DNA of 64,000 nucleotides from Amyelois transitella (Eukaryota > Arthropoda > Insecta > Lepidoptera > Pyralidae), in the NCBI RefSeq assembly GCF_032362555.1, contig NC_083507.1:1677001-1741000 (forward strand). Direction: 5' to 3'. Positions 1 through 11,911 of the stretch are shown here, one piece after another. Every line of letters starts with the position of its first letter. Positions within the stretch are counted from its first letter, which is position 1. The position numbers and the translations under genes are program-made. The notes under the pieces are model-generated. The model saw only the letters and a program-made list of their open reading frames with translations. It ran no database searches and was not told where the DNA came from.

Positions 1-104
1 CTACGAAAACTGCTACAATGTAGATGGTCCACGAACGCTGCTACAATGTAGATGGTCTACGAATGCTGCTACAATGTAATTGGTCTACGGAATCTGCTAC
101 AATG
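1..104. repeat. 28-bp tandem repeat (minisatellite), cut by window edge
   Basis: The motif TGCTACAATG recurs at 11, 39, 67 and 95, an exact period of 28 bases. The fourth unit breaks off where an S1 copy begins. The array may extend left of the window. Confidence 0.85.
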
Positions 105-257
105 GACTACGCCATCTCTTTCCTATGAATGTCATAAAAGGCGACTAAGGGATAGACTTATAAACTTGGGATTCTTCTTTTAGGCGATGGGCTAACAAAC
201 TGTCACTATTTGAATCTCAATTCTATCATCAAGCCGAATAGCTGAAGGAGGCCAATT
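104..257 (+). mobile_element. S1 copy, both ends missing
   Basis: Matches the middle of S1 (CATCTCTTTCC, AAAAGGCGACTAAGGGATAG, TGTCACTATTTGAATCTCA). It is joined on the left to the minisatellite and on the right to a Helitron 3' end. Confidence 0.85.
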
Positions 258-287
258 TACGCGGACGAAGTCGCGGGCAACAGCTAG
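257..287 (+). mobile_element. H1 Helitron-like 3' end only
   Basis: Contains the terminal hairpin CGCGGACGAAGTCGCG followed by CAGCTAG and a host T, the ending expected of a Helitron. Confidence 0.7.
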
Positions 288-477
288 TATTTATATATGG
301 CAGGTCTTCCTGACTATCAGCGCGTTAATGCGGTATAAAACGGCGATATCGCCAGGAAATGAGTCTCTTCAGGCTGATAATGGCCTGGATTAAGGGCAGC
401 GAGTCCTAAACGCTGACTCAGCTGATCGGAGCGATAACGTTAATACGACGACGAAGGGCCTCTTGTTATATAAAGTA

Positions 478-715
478 TTAGCTGTGCCCGCGACTTCGTC
501 CGCGTGGAACAGTTACTTTGGACATCATAGAAGTTTTTAGGGTTGAATAATTTTCTCCGATTTTTTTCACATTGTGCATTATTTCTTCTTTTCTTATAGT
601 TGCAGCGTGATGATAAATAGCCTTAAGCCTTCTTCGATAAATGTTCTATTCAACACAAAAAGATTTTTTTAATTCGAACCAGTAGTTCATAAGATTAGCG
701 CGTTCAAACAAACAA
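478..715 (-). mobile_element. H1 Helitron-like copy, 5' end missing
   Basis: Starts with the hairpin end GCCCGCGACTTCGTCCGCG and continues through the H1 body to GCGCGTTCAAACAAAC, where the tandem duplication at 716 begins. The terminal CTAG is mutated to TTAG. Confidence 0.8.
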
Positions 716-965
716 ACCATCTCTCCTCCTCGATCAGGTTATAATGGAATAATATTTTTTTCTGATTGACCTGGGTCATAAATGTTTAACTATTTAAATA
801 TTCATTATACCATCTCTCCTCCTCGATCAGGTTATAATGGAATAATATTTTTTTCTGATTGACCTGGGTCATAAATGTTTAACTTTTTAAATATTCATTA
901 TAAAATATAGCATCGTTAAGTTAGTATGCCATAACACAAATTTCAAACTAACTTTTGGGCTATAA
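716..965 (+). repeat. S2 tail region with a 93-bp tandem duplication
   Basis: Bases 716-808 and 809-901 are direct copies differing at about one base. The sequence is the non-tRNA part of S2 (TCTGATTGACCTGGGTC); the part after 901 resembles the S2 copies at 45512 and 58090. Confidence 0.75.
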
Positions 966-983
966 GAGCTGAACGTGGCCCAA

Positions 984-1128
984 AGATATCCCGTCTACAT
1001 CCCTTGCAGGGTAGACAGAGCTAACAGCCTTGAAAACAGTGAAAGGCCACGTTCAGTCACAGGTTGGTAGCCCATCGCCTAAAAGTACTATCTTAAGTGT
1101 ATTAGCTTATCCCTTAGTCGCCTAACAA
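984..1128 (-). mobile_element. S1 copy, internally deleted
   Basis: Has the S1 3' stem-loop (CCCTTGCAGGGTAGACAGAG) and body to CTTAGTCGCC. The 5' third is absent. Confidence 0.8.
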
Positions 1129-1280
1129 GCTTAACGAGAACCATAAAACTTTACAGCCCTCAGCCTTGCACATAACGTATGTATGTCACCGCAAACGCCA
1201 GTATCGTTTTATCGCCTTGGAAACTCTGACCGCGCTGAAAAAGTTGAGACTGAGTGCACTTATATTAAACTCAATAATAA
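1129..1280 (+). repeat. Unidentified repeat, first of a pair
   Basis: Resembles 1782-1930 across its length (shared blocks GAGAACCATA, AACTTTACAGC, GCGAACGCCA-like, CGCCTTGG, CTCTAACCGCGCTG-like). Neither copy keeps a convincing common reading frame. I do not recognise the family. Confidence 0.6.
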
Positions 1281-1431
1281 CTATGCATGTGCACTTCATC
1301 GCACCACCAACTTATAGTTTTTCTGTTTGGTCAGCCGGTTGACTGGTAGAGAAACCAAACTGCATTAATTCCACCTTTTGTCCATTGTTTTGTGTAATAA
1401 AGTTTTAAATAAATTAATTAATAAATAATTT

Positions 1432-1691
1432 CATACATACATAACATCACGTCTATATCCCTTGCGGGGTAGACAGAGCCAAAAGTCTTGAAAAGACCGA
1501 AAGGCCACGTTCAGCTGTTTGGCTTAATGATAGAATTGAGATTCAAATAGTGACAGGTTGCTGGCCCATCGCCTATAAGAAGAATCCCAAGTTTATAAGC
1601 CAATCCCTTAGACGCCTTTAACGGCATCCATGGGAAAGAGATGGAGTGGTCCTATTCTTTTTTCTATTGGTGCCGGGAACCACACGGCACT
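1432..1691 (-). mobile_element. S1, near full length
   Basis: Runs from a CATACATA tail through the 3' stem-loop to GTGCCGGGAACCACACGGCAC at the 5' end. Confidence 0.9.
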
Positions 1692-1781
1692 AATTACACA
1701 ATAATTTCATGAAAAAAATATGTTTTACATACTGTGGTGTATCGTGTGGTTTCCAGCGCTTTAGAAGTTTAAAATGAAACA

Positions 1782-1930
1782 AGCTTTATGAGAACCATAC
1801 AACTTTACAGCACCCAGCTTTGCACACAACGATTGTCGAACCGCGAACGCCAAGAGCGTGTAATTGTAAAACGCCTTGGTAACTCTAACCGCGCTGTAAA
1901 AATTAAGACGCAGTGCACTAAAACGTATGT
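1782..1930 (+). repeat. Unidentified repeat, second of a pair
   Basis: Diverged direct copy of 1129-1280. A 66-codon open frame crosses it, but the frame is not shared with the first copy. Confidence 0.6.
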
Positions 1931-2007
1931 CATAATTCTTGAAATACATTCATCTTTCTTATTTTTTCTTTTTTTTTTCGCTAAATAAATAAATAAAGAA
2001 GGCCGTA

Positions 2008-2100
2008 CATACATACAGTCTCGTTGATATCCCTGGCGGCGTACTGAGAGAACAGTCTTGAAAGGACAGAAAGGTGGCCTTTCGTTCAGCTGTTTGGCTT
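2008..2100 (-). mobile_element. S1 3' fragment
   Basis: CATACATACAG tail, degenerate stem-loop and GTTCAGCTGTTTGGCTTA. Confidence 0.75.
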
Positions 2101-2241
2101 ATTATAAACGTAAGCCCGTTTTACTTTTAGTAAATTATATCTGCCATACGAAATTTACATGTACTTGATTTAGAAGCAATATATTTTCCACTTTCAAATC
2201 AACAATATCGCGTTTTTTTCTATTTTTTAAATTTTATATAA

Positions 2242-2482
2242 TCTGTACTAATATTATAAAGCTGACGAATTTGTTTATTTATTTGAACGCGCTAATCTCA
2301 GGAACTACTGGTTCATTGAAAAATTATTTTTGTGTTGAATACACCATTTATCGTAAAGGCTTTAGGCTATAAAGAAATAATGGAAATGTGAAAAAAAAAA
2401 CGGGGAAAATTATTCATCCTTGAGGGCCACTATGATGACCAAAATAACTATTCCACGCGGACGAAGTCGCGGGCGCAGCTAG
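2242..2482 (+). mobile_element. H1 Helitron-like, both ends present
   Basis: Begins TCTGTACTAATATTATAAAG after a host A and ends with hairpin CGCGGACGAAGTCGCG and CAGCTAG before a host T. This A/T insertion pattern is typical of Helitrons. No protein is encoded. Confidence 0.85.
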
Positions 2483-2823
2483 TTATATATCATATTTACT
2501 TTTAAACGACCAAAACTTCGTTTTTTTCATCAACCGCATCCCTTAAAAATTATTTGAGCGCGCGGCGTCTTAACTTTTAACTTTAAGGTTAAAGGCTGAA
2601 GGGATCACGTAGAATCAAGTAGGCCGATGAGGCCTTGACCCGCGCGGAAACGTGGACGTGACCTCAGTCCTGGGAAGTGTAAACAGGTTGGTCGTATTGT
2701 GAATAAACAATGAGGGGGTTTTATATGACTCTATTACCAGTCCGCGGATTTCATTTCAGGGCGTGATTTGATAAGATAAGAAAAAATTATTTGCCAAAAC
2801 ATGTGAACATCTATAATTCTATA

Positions 2824-3053
2824 CTATGAACGCGCTAATCTCAGGAACTTGGGGTTTGAATCGAAAGATTATTTTTGTGTTTAGTAAGCCATTTATCGAG
2901 GAAGGCTTTAGGCTATTTATCATCACGCTGCAACTGTTAGGAGCGAAGAAATAATGGAAAATGTAAAAAAAAACGGTGTCAATTATTTTTCCTTGAGGGC
3001 TTCAATGATGCCCAAAATAAGTACTTATTCCACGCGGACGAAGTCGCGGCTAG
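2824..3053 (+). mobile_element. H1 Helitron-like, 5'-truncated
   Basis: H1 body from GAACGCGCTAATCTCAGGAA to the hairpin and CTAG end. Confidence 0.8.
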
Positions 3054-3059
3054 TAACAT

Positions 3060-3800
3060 ATAAATGTATGTAAGATGTCAAAATTAAAATAGTGTTTCAA
3101 CACGTTTTACCGTCATGACAGTGTGCAGATGTTAAAAGTACATAATGACAATATGTGATTGAGAGCGGAAAGTTTCAAAATTTCTAAAGTGTGTACACTT
3201 TTTAAGAACAAAATTATATGTACTACAACAAGCGTGGGTTGTACTTTGTTCATATTAATATAATGACAACCAAACCTTAAAGACAAGTTGTCAAAATTAA
3301 TTTTGCACCATGATTGCACCGGATTTTTTTTTCTTTTGACACCCATTGATACAGGTTAATCAAAAGTTAAATATTTAACTTAAACTAAATTCATAGTTGT
3401 ACATACATATATAATCATGTCTTAATATGCCTTACTAGGTAGACAAATCCACACTAGAAGTTTACACTTGTAGTTATTAAAAAATTAACAAGAAGTCTTA
3501 AAACTACTTCTTTTCCCATAACCTTCCATCTGCCGGCTTCACTAAAATGTATAGCTGTAATGGTTAAAGGTTTTATAATGCCTGCCAGTATTATGAAAAA
3601 AAACTTTTTATACTACATAATATTTTGAATTTAGAGCGCGACAAATTATTTTCAGTAATGTCGCTGGCACACAAGGGTAATGTTGTTGAAACAAAATATT
3701 ATGCGTGGTCACGTATTCGCGGCAATAACTTTGATTCGCTGACTTTAATCTGTCCCGGCTGGAAAGTTGTTTACTTTTTTGTGGTCTCCGTTTTATAAGC
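3060..3800. other. No gene recognised
   Basis: AT-rich. Short open frames lack similarity to any family I know. No clear repeat boundaries were seen. Confidence 0.5.
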
Positions 3801-4062
3801 AACTAGCTTTCCGCCCGCGGCTTCGCCCACGTGTAATTCGGTTATATATAGCGTTTTTTAATGATCTCGACAGGGCTTTTTCTTCCACAGGCTGAAATCT
3901 TGTTACAACTGGAATTAAATATAGCCTGTGTTACTCAGGGATGATGTAGCTTTCTAATGGTGAATTTTTGAAATCGATTCAGTAGTTTCGGAGTTTATCG
4001 ATTACATGTGTAAACAAACAAACATATAAAAAAATAGATTGTTCCTCTTTATAATATTAGTA
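3801..4062 (-). mobile_element. H2 Helitron-like element
   Basis: Starts CTAGCTTTCCGCCCGCGGCTTCGCCCACG (hairpin end; only part quoted) and ends TTATAATATTAGTATA, the same style of ends as H1 but a different body. Confidence 0.65.
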
Positions 4063-4439
4063 TACATACAAATCTATATAGAAAAAGTAAAGCGAGACAA
4101 AATCATCGTCTCAAAAGAAGAAAAAAACAGGATTTATAGGACGAAGAGGCCTTACAGGATTTCCTTGTAAACAATATTTTTTTAACTAAGACTAATAAAG
4201 TAACAAAGAAATGAATAAAAAATGAAGAATATATTAAAAAATCAACTCACACTATAAAACTTATCCAACACTAACTAAATATACTATCAAAAATATCAAA
4301 TCTAATCAACAAATCAAAAATTAACTGAAATAGAGAGTAAAATAAGTTAAATAAGTCAAGTTAAAAGTTAATGAATCAAACGAATAATATTTTCAATTTC
4401 AAATCAAAATATTTGTAGTGTGTAATATGTAGTTTCGCG

Positions 4440-4960
4440 TATGTCCGCTAGGGGCGCTGCTAAAATTACACGATAAATTAAAATATTTTACGCTACCTAG
4501 CTAAATGACGGTAACGAAACCATAGCGCGATCTATCTCGATGCCAACGCCATCTATCGAGCATCGAGACAAAATTCGGGTGTTTTATTTATGCATACCGA
4601 TTACGCCGAGATTTATGGACCGATTTACGTGATTCTTTTTTTGTTCGGTAGAGTATACTTTCAAGTTGGTCCCGTTGTTACCTAGTCAGGATCTGATGAT
4701 GGTATTCCAGGGAAATCAAGGGCAAACCTCAAATTTACAGGCAATTACGTTTTTGACAATTTCATAGATCTGTTTAAGTATTTGCGTCTGATAGTCATCA
4801 TCCCATGTGAATGAGCTGATGATGGAAGGTACACTCCTCAACGGTTAGGAGTTGAAAGAAAATTCTTACGAAGTTATACGTACATGTGAGGCTATTAGGT
4901 TGACCTGATAATAAAAAGTAAATCTCATTAACGTTAAGAATTTAGGTGAAAATGGATGCG
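4440..4960. repeat. Probable interspersed repeats
   Basis: Contains GTCCGCTAGGGGCGCTGC and a block with GATGATGGTATTCCAGGGAAATC. Both resemble dispersed lepidopteran repeats from general knowledge, but no second copy is in this window, so the call is weak. Confidence 0.35.
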
Positions 4961-5104
4961 GACAAATTTCGTAGCTGTTTGTATGGGTAGTGTTAACACA
5001 AAATAGGGATTTAAAGGCGTGATGTTATTAATGTTATGCATGTATGTACATAATTATGTATGTTATTATGTATGTTAAAGAGACGACTGAAAGTTGTCAT
5101 ACAA

Positions 5105-5725
5105 AGTCTTTTTTTTTAAGGATGGGAAATCATCAAATGACCTCTCCCGCTCTGGGTGGAACGGAAGGGAGTGTCAGACTTTTACTGACTAAAACCCACC
5201 TCATTCCTTCAGTTGCACTTTGCGTTCCGGGGCCCGGTATCTCGTTAGAACTTTCCCGCAGCCCCGGCTCAGTTTATCCCGTTTCCCCTTGGGGGTTGAC
5301 ATTTCAAAAATCCCTTCTTAGTGCTCACTTATGTTACTAAAGGAACCTCTGTTCAAAATCTCAGACTCCTATACCGAGCGGTTTCGGCTGTGCGTTAATA
5401 AATCAGTCACCCAATCGCACCCCCTAAATCACGATTGGAGGGTAGTTTGAAAAAACTTATAATGTCAAACATATTGACTTGCCTATGTATGTGTTCATGC
5501 CAAGTTTCAAGTTTATAAACCCAAGGAATAAGATTTTTCATAGAAACGTTTTTACCCCTTTTCCCCGCCTTGGGGGTTGAATTTCCAAAAATCCTTTCTT
5601 AGTGCTCCCCTACATATCCCAAGGAACCTACATTCCAAATTTCAGCTGTCTACGACCAGTAGTTTCAACTGTGCGTTGTCTGTCAGTCAGTCAGTCAGTA
5701 ACGGAAGAGTTTTATATATATAGAT
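5105..5725. repeat. Composite repeat ending in a GTCA microsatellite
   Basis: Carries two related blocks (GGGGTTGACATTTCAAAAATCC at 5292 and GGGGTTGAATTTCCAAAAATCC at 5573, partly quoted) and ends near (GTCA)n followed by TATATATAGAT. It resembles microsatellite-associated (MINE-type) lepidopteran elements. Confidence 0.5.
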
Positions 5726-6507
5726 TTGTATGTGAAATTTTATAAACTTTATAAAAAATTTTGCTTAGTTTTAATTTGAGTTAATTTTAATTATAATTTT
5801 TAACATAAATCAATAAGTACATATTAGAATCACATCGTGTTATCGGAAGCTTTGTTTGTAGTCCCACGATCCCTGTGTATTTCTGTTTCTTCATCCATAT
5901 ACATCATTGTCTTAATTGCAAGCTCGTCGGTTTGGGATAAGTACTGTAAAAAGGTGATCAATGTTCTTTTCACATTTAAAATAATTATACAAAAATAAGA
6001 ACTTACTTACAAAAAAAGAAAAACTGCGGCCAGGGGTGGGGCCTCGTTTAATTTTTACGGACCAAAATTGCAAATTACTTGAAAATAAGAGATTTCAGTA
6101 GAAGGAGACAAATTAGAAATTTTAAACACATTTTTTTCTGTATAAACAAACAATCGAACAAGGAAAACAATTTTTTTTTAAAGTAAGTAATTACATTTTA
6201 ACCTTCCTCGTTATTCCCAAAAATTCCCACAGGAATAGACCCAGGCAACACAATTTATTACCCCCTATTCTCGTGAGGCGTTCCATCATGATCGCCCGTT
6301 ATTTTAAGCATCATACATTTCCTGTCCGGCCGTAGTCATTAATCGGTTGGGGACAGGGCACAGAGCACTGAATTACAGCAGCAGAGACCGTTCATCTTTG
6401 TTCTGTTGAACGGGAAAGATTGGAAGCGATCGACTTACTTGCGCTAAAATTATATATCCATACTAAGCCACACTAATGATAATGAGAAAAGAAACATACG
6501 TATAGGC

Positions 6508-6735
6508 ACGTCTATATACCTTGCGGGGTCGACAGAGCCAACAGCCTAGACTGCATGGCTCCATGATAGAATGGCGTGTGCCGTGTGTATGGAGTGCCGT
6601 CTGGTTTCTGGCATTTTAGAATAGAAACCACTCCACATTTTTCCCATGGATGTCGACTAAGGGATAGGTTCATACACTTGGCATTCCTCTTGTAGATGGG
6701 CTTGCAACCTGTCACTATTTGAATCTCAATTTATG
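6508..6735. mobile_element. S1 chimera with inverted pieces
   Basis: Bases 6508-6562 are an S1 3' end on the minus strand. Bases 6563-6735 are an S1 5' part on the plus strand (GTGCCGT, CCCATGGATGTCG). The two are fused head to tail. Confidence 0.75.
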
Positions 6736-6794
6736 TTTTTTGTAACCAAATATACTTAAAACGACTGGCCTTATATGCCACAGTGATGTTGGAG

Positions 6795-7016
6795 TTGTGC
6801 CGTGTGGTTCCAGGATCTCCATCTCTTTCCCATGGATGTCGTAAAAGGTGACTAAGGGATAGGCTTATATACTTGGGATTCTTCTTTTAGGCGATGAACT
6901 AGCGACCTGTCAATATTCGAATTTCAATTCTATCATTAAGCCAAGCAGATGAACTTAGCCTTTTGATGACTGTTGGCTCTGTCTACCTCGCAGGGGATAT
7001 AGACGTAATTATATGT
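6795..7016 (+). mobile_element. S1, near full length
   Basis: From GTGCCGTGTGGTTCCAGG to GGGATATAGACGTAATTATATG. Confidence 0.85.
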
Positions 7017-7603
7017 TTTGTTATGATATAGGAGGCTTAGCTTTTTGTAGTATTTGCCCGGGTGCGATCCTGTGGGAATTTCCAGAAAAAAGCCAATGAC
7101 TAGGAGATAACATGAAATTAAATTACGACAGACAGACTTACGAATTTTTTGTATTAATGTTGGATGAATTTGCATAGAAATGTGATTAAGTTGATAGGTA
7201 TTATAAGAAGAAAGGTTAAAAAAGGATTCCTTAAAATTTTAAACCTATTTTCTTCATTAAATAAAGTATTCGTTTTACCCCTAATCGCACTGCTCATTTT
7301 AATTTATTCCAGTCTCTTTTCAGAAGTGCGAGTACCTATTAGTCCCGGGAAAAAACAAGTTTGCGAGACTCGGTCTAAAAATAGTAAATAGTTGTTAGTT
7401 CCACACGGCGCCCGTCCTACCGAGTTGAGATAAATGGCTACGCAGTTCCACGTGCCGGGGAAAAACTGGTCAAGAGCGATCCTTGTTTTTGTCAAAGGTT
7501 TCTTTACAGCTTTGTAAGGTTTTAACTTCGTCCATATTCATCACTTTTTTCATACAAATTCGTCGAAAAAGAGATGAACGCAGGCTTGGTTGCTTTTTAA
7601 TTT

Positions 7604-7799
7604 AGCACATACATACATACAGTCACATCTATGTTTCTTGCGGTGTAGACAGAGCCAGCAGTCTCGAAGACTGAAAGGCCACGTGTAGCTGTTCGGCTTT
7701 ATGATGGAATTGAGATTCAAATTGTGACAGGTCATCGTCTACAATACATATTCCAAGTTTATAAGCCTATCATTTAGTCGCCTTTAACGACATCCGTGG
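7604..7799 (-). mobile_element. S1, 5'-truncated
   Basis: CATACATACATACAG tail, diverged stem-loop and body to GACATCCGTGG. Confidence 0.8.
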
Positions 7800-8278
7800 C
7801 ATAATTTAGCACACGCGAAGAATATAACCTGGAATTACACGAAGAGCTTTTTATTCCGAAATTCCCACTTGAGCGAAACCCCGGAGCACAGTTAGTACTT
7901 ATATAAATTATGCTAATAAAATTCAATTTCAACCTGCATACTGCCATAATGCAAAATAAGTACTTCAGTTACTCAGGTTTTCGTGTTCAAAAGCACTTAA
8001 AAATCAACGAAAGCAAAACCTTAAATTCCCTTTTTCCCTTTCAACTCAAACCAAACAGTTTTCATTCAAATTCATACTGAAATAAACTTGTGTACATTTT
8101 AAAAGAGAGAGTCTATTAACAGTTAGACTAACTGCTAATTAAAGAGGTACTATACAAGTTAGACTTTTTGGAAATTAATTATTGCAAATTTATTTACGAA
8201 CTTATTATAAATGCTAAAGTGAGTTTATTTATTTGTTTGTTTTTTTGTTATATACCTCTTCAAAGGTTATATATTGAA

Positions 8279-8544
8279 CTAGCTGTGCCCGCGACTTCGT
8301 CCGCGTGGAATAGAATTTTGGGCATCATTGAAGCCCTCAAGGATGAATAATTTCCCCCATTTTTTTTCACATATTCCATTATTTCTTTGCTCCTTATAGT
8401 TGCAGCGTGATTTTATATAACCTAAAGCCTTCCTCGATAAATGGTCTATTCAACGCAAAAATAATTTTTCAATTCACACCAGTAGTTCCTGAGATTAGCG
8501 CGTTCAAAGAAACAAACTCTTCAGCTTTATAATATTAGTATAGA
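8279..8544 (-). mobile_element. H1 Helitron-like, complete ends
   Basis: CTAGCTGTGCCCGCGACTTC at one end and TTATAATATTAGTATAGA at the other. Non-coding. Confidence 0.85.
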
Positions 8545-8574
8545 TTAATTGTCTTGAAGTTTCACGTGTATATA

Positions 8575-8715
8575 ATTAAGAGTCTAGAGAAGATCATAGC
8601 GTACCTTTCGTCCCGGTAAAAACTAAATTTCCTGTGGTTTTAGCAAAAAAACCTGTATTCTTTTATAGATGGCGCTAAATTCACGCGAGAAAAGCTGCGG
8701 GTAAAATCTAGTACT
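8575..8715. repeat. Interspersed repeat fragment
   Basis: Block with CGTCCCGGTAAAAACTAAA and GATGGCGCTAAATTCACGCG. Similar pieces occur near 9295 and 57885-58085. Confidence 0.5.
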
Positions 8716-8916
8716 ATATATTATTCTACATTTTTGCGAAATTGGAACTTTGTTCCGTCACGTCTACGACTCCAAATCTAGACTAACGAGCCGCCTGTGA
8801 AGAGCCCTTGTGGTAATGACATGAACACTTATGCAAGGTGAGGCGTGACATTATATGGAGTGAACGAAGGTTTTACTATCTCAAAGATAACAAACAAACT
8901 TACTTCAGCGTTTTTA

Positions 8917-9017
8917 TTCAAATTCAAAATTTTTAATTCATTATTATAGGATACTTCATATCGCTTATTAATTGTCAAAACGTTTGGTTTCACAACATTG
9001 GTTGACGTCAAATAAAT
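8917..9017 (-). mobile_element. L2 3' end
   Basis: TTCAAATTCAAAATTTTTAA tail, TTATTATAGGATACTTCATA and GGTTGACGTCAAATAAATTA match the other L2 copies in antisense. Confidence 0.75.
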
Positions 9018-9036
9018 TACTTTATATTCTAATTGT

Positions 9037-9198
9037 TTTCACGTTTATATCCCTTACGGGGTAGACAGAGCAGGCAATCTTGAAAGATGTCAGTTTTTGC
9101 ACGTTCAGCTGTTAGGCTCAATGGCAGAATTTGAGATAAAATAGTGACAGGTTGCTAGCCCATCGCCTAAAAGAATCCCAAGTTTATAACCATATCCC
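9037..9198 (-). mobile_element. S1, 5'-truncated
   Basis: ACGTTTATATCCCTTACGGG stem-loop, then the S1 body to CAAGTTTATAACC. Confidence 0.8.
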
Positions 9199-9385
9199 AG
9201 CATAGCATTTATAATATAGTTCATATTCATTCACGCGTTATCTCCTGAACCCCTGAATTCTTCCTGAAATTTTGTGTAAGTAAATATAATTAAGTGTCTG
9301 GAGAAGGACTAATACTTTTCATCTCGATAAAAACTAAAGTACGATTTAGATTTAAGAGATCTATATTTGTAAATTGACGTCTGAT

Positions 9386-9530
9386 AAAAATGCTGCAGTG
9401 TAGTTTGTTCCGCCGCTTCTTCTACACATGAGCTTTGGAAGCGGTAGTAGTTATAATTATATTTAAGTGATGTGACGTCAATAAGTGGTACCTTGTATCC
9501 AATTTTGAAAATAAATCTATTCTATTCTAG
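9386..9530 (+). mobile_element. L2-related 3' end
   Basis: GCTGCAGTGTAGTTTGTTCC, GGAAGCGGTAGTAG, GTGACGTCAATAAGTGGTAC and an end in AAATCTATTCTATTCTA. Confidence 0.75.
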
Positions 9531-9842
9531 TACCCGTGGAATTTGCGAAAATCATGCCAATAATAAAATAAAAAAAAATACAACCATTAAGTTAAAAAAA
9601 GGTATATAAATATTTATATATGTAATAGAAAGTAAACACGTAATTTTTATAGTAGCTAGGTAGGTATTCATCGCTCCTTAATCTAAAGCAAACTTATTAA
9701 GGTACCTGTCGATAGAGTTGTTTGTTGGAGATATGATTGATGATGATCATGAAAAAAAGCATACAATGAAACCTGCCTACCCGGCCTTTCCATTCAGCCG
9801 GCCATCCGGGGGGAGGGGCAAGTAAAATCTTAGACCCTGGGC

Positions 9843-10137
9843 CAGTGGCGTAACTATACCAATCGTGGCCCGTGGCAAATTCATCGGATAGGTACGTTCT
9901 AAAACTGGGTAACAACCCTTTTTTTTACAAAAGCTTTGAATTTTTAATATTTTTTTTTACTTGTGTAGGAAACTGAGTAGGTAACAAAAATAAATCAAAG
10001 ACTAAAACTTTTTTTTTACTAAACATGTATGATAAATAAAAAATGTCGGGAGTTGGGATTCTCCTCTGACCGGGGGCCCCTTCCGGCTGGGGGCCCGTGG
10101 CATTTTGCCGACTTGCCACCCTGTAGTTACGCCACTG
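9843..10137. mobile_element. hAT-type MITE, complete
   Basis: A 295-bp element with perfect 14-bp terminal inverted repeats (CAGTGGCGTAACTA at 9843-9856, its complement at 10124-10137). It is flanked by a perfect 8-bp target duplication, CCCTGGGC, at 9835-9842 and 10138-10145. An 8-bp duplication is the hAT hallmark. No transposase is present. Confidence 0.92.
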
Positions 10138-10236
10138 CCCTGGGCCCCCACCTTGTGGGAAATGAACAGGCACTGAGAAAGCGTGACCAGCAGATCTATT
10201 TACGAACAAAAAAGTCTATCAAATAATACCTACATC

Positions 10237-10488
10237 CGTGTGGTCCCCGGCACCGATAGAAAAAAGAATAGGACTACTCCATCTCTTACCCACGGATGTC
10301 GTAAAAGGCGACTAAGGGATTGGCTTATAAACTTGGGATTCTTCTTTTGGGCGATGGGCTGTCACTTTTTGCATCTCAACTCTATCATTAGGCCAAACAG
10401 CTGAACGTGGCCTTTCGGTCTTTTCAAGACTGTTGGCTCTGTCTACCCCGCAAGGGATATAGACGAGATGATATGAATGTATGTATGT
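10237..10488 (+). mobile_element. S1, near full length
   Basis: From CCGTGTGGTCCCCGGCACC to GATATAGACGAGATG plus an ATGT-rich tail. Confidence 0.9.
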
Positions 10489-10489
10489 C

Positions 10490-11900
10490 ATTGTGAAGAG
10501 TTATCGTTCTGCTTTCTTCGGTCAGTCAATCTCTACGAAATACTTTTATTTTGTGCGGAAACCACAAGGCTAAAAAAGAAATGATTAATTCCAACATTTA
10601 CCAACTAAACAGCATTCCTGTTCCTAGCATGTTATATTTTTTCAAGCAACGTCACTTTGTTTTATGCAAATTTGCACTTAACAACAGGTTATGAACGAGT
10701 TTATTTAAAACCTACCATTAGCGACCCGTGTCGACATTGCATTACTACAAAGATCCCTTTATTGCATTTTACGACATCCAGGGAACAGTGATAATTCTTA
10801 AGTCACGGAAACCATGCGGCACAAGTGGAAAGAAATATAGTTTTATCCTTATCAATATAGGCTAGCTAAAATATAGGAAATGACCCGGCCTGAAGATCTA
10901 TAGACCTAATGCAACATAATACCTATTTCTTGAACACGACAGCTCATTTACGATACGATGCGACCGTTATTATTTATTTCTTGGACGTATTTCCTCTTAA
11001 TTCTACTTTCAGCTAACAAAAAACTTTTTTTTCGTCGAAACGGTCTTTGGTTCTTCCTGCTATGAAACCAAATTTTACTGAGTATTCATCGTTTTTCAAT
11101 GAAAACTCTAACAATACGAAGAACTCGCAATTTTAATACCAACCAAACTCAAACCTTCTAAACGATTCAAATTTCCCAGCTCGGCATTTACAACACGTTT
11201 TACGTAATCCCGGTGCTTGGCAGAGCGGATCAAGACATTTGGCTCGCGGCCAGTTGGAACGCGTATCGACTTTGCATTTTAATGAGTAGGTAGTACCTTT
11301 TGCAGGCAATTTTGTACGGGAGATACCTTTTAGGGTACAAAATATACACGTACTTATCTTCTTAAATTAAAAAAGGGGACAATTTCTGACTCGCATATTC
11401 AACCTGAACCTTTGGAACTGATTTCCTTTTATTTAAACTGAAAACAATCATTTAAGATAATTTAAAAATTTTACTTGAAATTTCAGTTAACAGAATCATA
11501 AAACGTATTAAAATTCCTGGAACATAGATAACACAAACAGAAAATATCAGAAATTCAAATAAACAAGAAATTTTTAAAATTTGTTCTCTAATTGTAAGAT
11601 TAATTCGCTTCGAACGAAAATAGCTCAATATTTATTTGATAAGGGGTAGTAAAGGTATTCCTTGAAAGAGAATCACGTTTTATCCCATCTCAGTTCTAAA
11701 TATAGAAATGGTAATTCTGATCCCCGATACCCACGCCAACAAATATTGCCTCGATAAGTTGAATCTATGTAGTTTATTTGTACGCTAGCGAAACGAGAGT
11801 ATAGTGCAAATACTTACCTAGTCTGCCTGCCATTGATTTCGGAATCTTTACAACTATATACTGATTTGATCAAGGATGGAAGAATTTGATTTTGATTTGA
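10490..11900. other. No gene recognised
   Basis: Largely single-copy sequence within this window. A moderately GC-rich stretch near 11170-11290 has no readable coding signature. Confidence 0.5.
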
Positions 11901-11911
11901 ATATAGTACCA

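Noticed and set aside
5044..5340. 98-codon plus-strand frame
   Set aside because: Lies in repeats, with no family features or splice context.
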